Notes under the pieces: model-generated
Told to the model about the DNA's origin: nothing
The model's input: the letters and a program-made list of their open reading frames with translations, nothing else
The model's database searches: none
Translations under genes and position numbers: made by a program
Source: Bugula neritina
Lineage: Eukaryota > Bryozoa > Gymnolaemata > Cheilostomatida > Bugulidae
DNA: 64,000 nt
Assembly: GCA_964035545.1 (NCBI GenBank)
Contig: OZ037768.1
Location: forward strand, 18,703,700-18,767,699
Reading direction: 5' to 3'
In this document: piece after piece, positions 60,355 to 64,000 of the stretch
Numbering within the stretch: the first letter of the stretch is position 1
How the letters are laid out: the number at the start of each line of letters is the position of its first letter

Positions 60355-61334
60355 CAGTCGCCAGTGTGAGAACCTTTAATGAAAGAGTTTTTTCTATTAA
60401 ATTTTGTTATAAGGACTTACTCAGGCAGGGCGCAGGAGCAATCATGACTGAATCACCGGCTTTCCATGTACCGATCTCAGATCGATCTCGCTGAGATCGA
60501 TCTGAGCATACCTCTCAGATCGATCGTTTTTCCATGAGAGTGTCAGATCGATCTCACGGAGTTGCCTCCTCTTAAGTGAAGAGTACTTTAATAGTATAAT
60601 TTGTTCACAAATCTGGATGATTAAAGCTGCTGAGGTTAAAAAACAAGATTGTTGATGTCTAAAAATTAATGGTGCTTGTAAACAATACGCAACAAAGCTT
60701 TTAGTGTAAAGTAATATAGCCAATTTAAGATAATCACTTTTAATTTTTTACCTCAACAGCTTAAATAAAATTAATAGCTATCTTGCAGATTATTCATAAA
60801 CTTACAGGATTGTTAAGCTTGAAATTACGCAGCAAATAACTAATGAAAGTAAGTTTTACTAGTCATTTAAATTCAATTTAAATGCTCCAATTTTTTGTAA
60901 TTTCTATGGACTATAATTTTATATAATTGAGTTTTTATAATCATAGTACTGAAAGTCAAAGTTTTGGCATCTGAAAATGTGGCTATCGTAATTATTAAGT
61001 AATTTGCTTAGTAATTATCAATAAGTTGTCATTTTTATCAGCAGACAACATTTTAGCGAACAGTCTTTTTCTACTTCTCAGATCGATCTGGAGTCTTTCC
61101 ATGGATCGATCTCACTGAGATCGATCTGAGTTCGAGCTCTACAGACCGACCAGCTCAGAACGACTGAGATCGATCTTTGACATCTTTCCATGGATCGATC
61201 TCGCTGAGATCGGTACATGGAAAGCCGGTGATTGTTCTTCCTAACATCTCCGATGGCCTTTGTCGGGTTCAAACCCATGACTTAGTGTTTACTAAGCAAA
61301 AGCTCTATAACCCCTAGACCACGGCTGCTCCATC
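60355..61334 (-). mobile_element. tRNA-derived SINE split by an inserted element
   Basis: The left part (60355-60450) holds the SINE body up to gcaggagcaatcatgactg. The right part (61234-61334) resumes with gttcttcctaacatctcc and runs through gggttcaaacccatgac to the tRNA-like head ending gagcagccgtggtctagggg on -. Removing 60451-61233 restores the order seen in intact copies elsewhere in the window. Confidence 0.9.
60451..61233. mobile_element. Inverted-repeat element nested in a SINE
   Basis: Perfect 30-bp terminal inverted repeat: aatcaccggctttccatgta at 60451 continues for ten more bases, and its exact reverse complement ends at 61233. The arms contain repeated self-complementary blocks built on gatcgatctcgctgagatcg. 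The central 400 bp is AT-rich and non-coding. The target duplication is short or hidden in the aat/att ends. Family unknown; non-autonomous. Confidence 0.88.
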
Positions 61335-61341
61335 CTTTCGC

Positions 61342-62330
<989 letters not shown>

Positions 62331-62331
62331 T

Positions 62332-62332
<1 letters not shown>

Positions 62333-62365
<33 letters not shown>

Positions 62366-62386
62366 ACGCACACGCACACGCACACA

Positions 62387-62422
<36 letters not shown>

Positions 62423-62436
62423 TGCACACACGCACA
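62333..62436. repeat. (CA)n and (CACG)n microsatellite
   Basis: Starts as pure CA, shifts to cacacg and then to cgcacgcacg. It marks the 5'-truncated side of the non-LTR fragment. Confidence 0.95.
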
Positions 62437-63486
62437 TATATTTATTACATTGTATTATATTGTATTACTTTATGTTGATGTAAGAAGACAATCTCTAATC
62501 ATTTTTCAGAAGCATGAAACTTGCAGTTAAACTTGCCTAGTTTTACTCTTAAGTTATATTGAACAGATATTAAAGAATTGGTATCCTCTCCTAATTGGCT
62601 GGCTTTGCATGGTTTATACCCTGTGAAGTTACACAACCTAAGTTCTGTATGCAGTGAGTTACCACCTCAGAGACCCAATTTGTAGTATGATTGGTATGAG
62701 TCCCTTTATAGTCTGAATAGCAACTAATTATTACATAATTTTGTTTGAATTTTATTTAATGATTTAATTTTATAATCTGATTTAGTATAATTTATAATAT
62801 AAGACTAATTGAACCTAGCAAAATTGTGCAAATGATTTTGTTGGAAATGTTTTGATATTTATAGGAAAGCAAAAACTGTACGTAAGCAATTTAACAGCAA
62901 CAATCTTTTTGCAGGTAAATTGATAAAAATAGCTGTATAATGGTTTAGAAGATTGTGCTGAGAAAGTAACCTGCAATACACTGAAACATGCAATAAATAA
63001 AGCTATATTTGTCACTTTATAAATTTCCAACATTGGAGGGAATTAACAGTGAAGCACTTCAAGATAATATTGCTCATTTGCGACACTGGAAGAAAATTAT
63101 TTTGAAAATTAGAAAAATTTGAAGGAAGAAATAAAGAAATGCTAAAATGATATAAAATTTAAAAATAATACTAAGCGTCAAAAATTAAAACTTTCTGTTC
63201 AAATTCTGAGACATCACAATTTACTTAAGTCTTATATGACTAGAAGAATGTGGATATACTAATAGACAAAGACAATTAATTCATATCTATTCCACTGTAT
63301 ATTTATACATAATGCTGTAAAGTATGCGATTCTTCATTAATAAACTTGAACAATGATTAGCCTAATTCATGAAATAAACAAATGAAAATCAGTTTTAATA
63401 GCACATTTTCAATTAAAATATATGCTCTTAAAAATTGTCATATTGCTAATGAAAAGCAAAATATAGTAATTTCTATTACAAAACAC
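62437..63486. other. AT-rich spacer, nothing recognised
   Basis: I see no coding exon, RNA gene or repeat structure that I can support here. Confidence 0.5.
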
Positions 63487-63677
63487 TTACCCTGTGAGAA
63501 AACTGCTGATGGAAAGGTTTTTTGTTAAATAGGGCTAAGAACTAATTCATATGTGGCACAGGAAAAATTATGAGTGGGTGTTCTTTTTAACATTAACAAT
63601 GGCCTTTGTCAGGATGTGAACCCATGGCTTCGTGTTAGCTACGCAAACACTCTAATCCCTAGACCACCACTGCTCCC
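63487..63677 (-). mobile_element. tRNA-derived SINE, diverged copy
   Basis: Family landmarks in order on -: gcagtggtggtctagggatt, degraded B box, attgttaatgttaaaaagaa, catcagcagttttctcacag. It is more diverged than the other copies and lacks the last 15-20 bases of the 3' end. Confidence 0.82.
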
Positions 63678-63839
63678 TATAACAATTTCGATTTTGTTTA
63701 AGTAGAAATGTAAGTTTTATAAACATTAAACCATCAAGTATATAAACATTAATTTTCTTTTTGCAAGATGCATGTGGATAATTGAGAGTCTAATATATAA
63801 TGCAGTCCTTACAGTTTCTATCAAACATATAAATATTAG

Positions 63840-63877
63840 CCAATCACAATGCTATCTCTAAAAATTGGGTATAAAAG
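63840..63877 (+). promoter_or_regulatory. CCAAT and TATA promoter elements
   Basis: CCAAT at 63840-63844 and TATAAAAG at 63870-63877. A start site near 63900 would give a leader of about 60 bases before the ATG at 63964. Spacing is typical of a focused RNA polymerase II promoter. Confidence 0.6.
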
Positions 63878-63963
63878 GAATAAAATTGTATCACAAAAGT
63901 AGAGTTCAGAAGTTGTAATCTAATAATTGTTGTTCAAGCAGACATTCAAATAGTTATCTGAAC

Positions 63964-64000
63964 ATGAATATTAGAACATGTGTTCTGGTCTGTGTAGTTC
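63964..64000 (+). CDS. Start of a putative secreted protein gene, cut by the window edge
   Basis: ATG at 63964 opens the frame MNIRTCVLVCVV, which looks like the beginning of a signal peptide (basic residue, then hydrophobic core). It sits a suitable distance after a CCAAT/TATA promoter. Only 12 codons are visible, so the product cannot be named. Confidence 0.45.
   Translation, partial: MNIRTCVLVCVV

Overview
This is an AT-rich window of animal nuclear DNA. Genes are split into many short exons with GT/AG introns, spacers are full of microsatellites, and a tRNA-derived SINE family is dispersed through it. Every recognisable gene is a conserved metazoan gene (SPT6, TMEM147, TCEANC2, a natriuretic-peptide-receptor-type guanylyl cyclase, a RING/B-box protein, a Ly6-type protein). 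The gene content and the Penelope-type retroelement suit a marine invertebrate, perhaps a lophotrochozoan, but I cannot name the species. Gene models were built by hand from splice sites, reading phase and remembered family sequences; no alignment was run.

Layout. 296-14748 (-): fifteen exons of a receptor guanylyl cyclase (extracellular domain, membrane segment, most of the kinase-homology domain); its cyclase domain lies beyond the left edge and its start codon lies in an unfound upstream exon. 14.7-20.3 kb: no gene seen. 20354-21874 (+): TCEANC2, four exons, convergent with TMEM147 (22044-24110, -, six exons), with only about 170 bp between stop codons. 24.1-27.8 kb: microsatellite-rich spacer plus an inverted-repeat element. 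27872-45163 (+): SPT6, 32 exons reconstructed in one continuous frame of 1725 codons. 45862-46857 (-): a three-exon Ly6/three-finger-type protein. 47.2-48.9 kb (+): a decayed Penelope-like retroelement. 49906-55338 (-): a RING/B-box/coiled-coil protein with a beta-rich C-terminus, seven exons. 58208-59700 (+): an unrecognised three-exon membrane-type protein with a Ser-rich middle. 60.3-62.4 kb: nested repeats (a SINE split by an inverted-repeat element, then a non-LTR retrotransposon tail between CA/TG microsatellites). Right edge: a CCAAT/TATA promoter followed by an ATG that opens a signal-peptide-like frame.

The genes do not form a functional cluster. SPT6 and TCEANC2 both relate to RNA polymerase II elongation, but they are separated by an unrelated gene. 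The main interest lies in mobile DNA: at least five short inverted-repeat families, one with a clean hAT-type 8-bp target duplication and one nested in a SINE, plus the Penelope-like remnant. Other points of interest are the divergent kinase-homology motifs of the cyclase receptor, the unrecognised gene at 58.2 kb, and a bistable hairpin in the largest late intron of SPT6.
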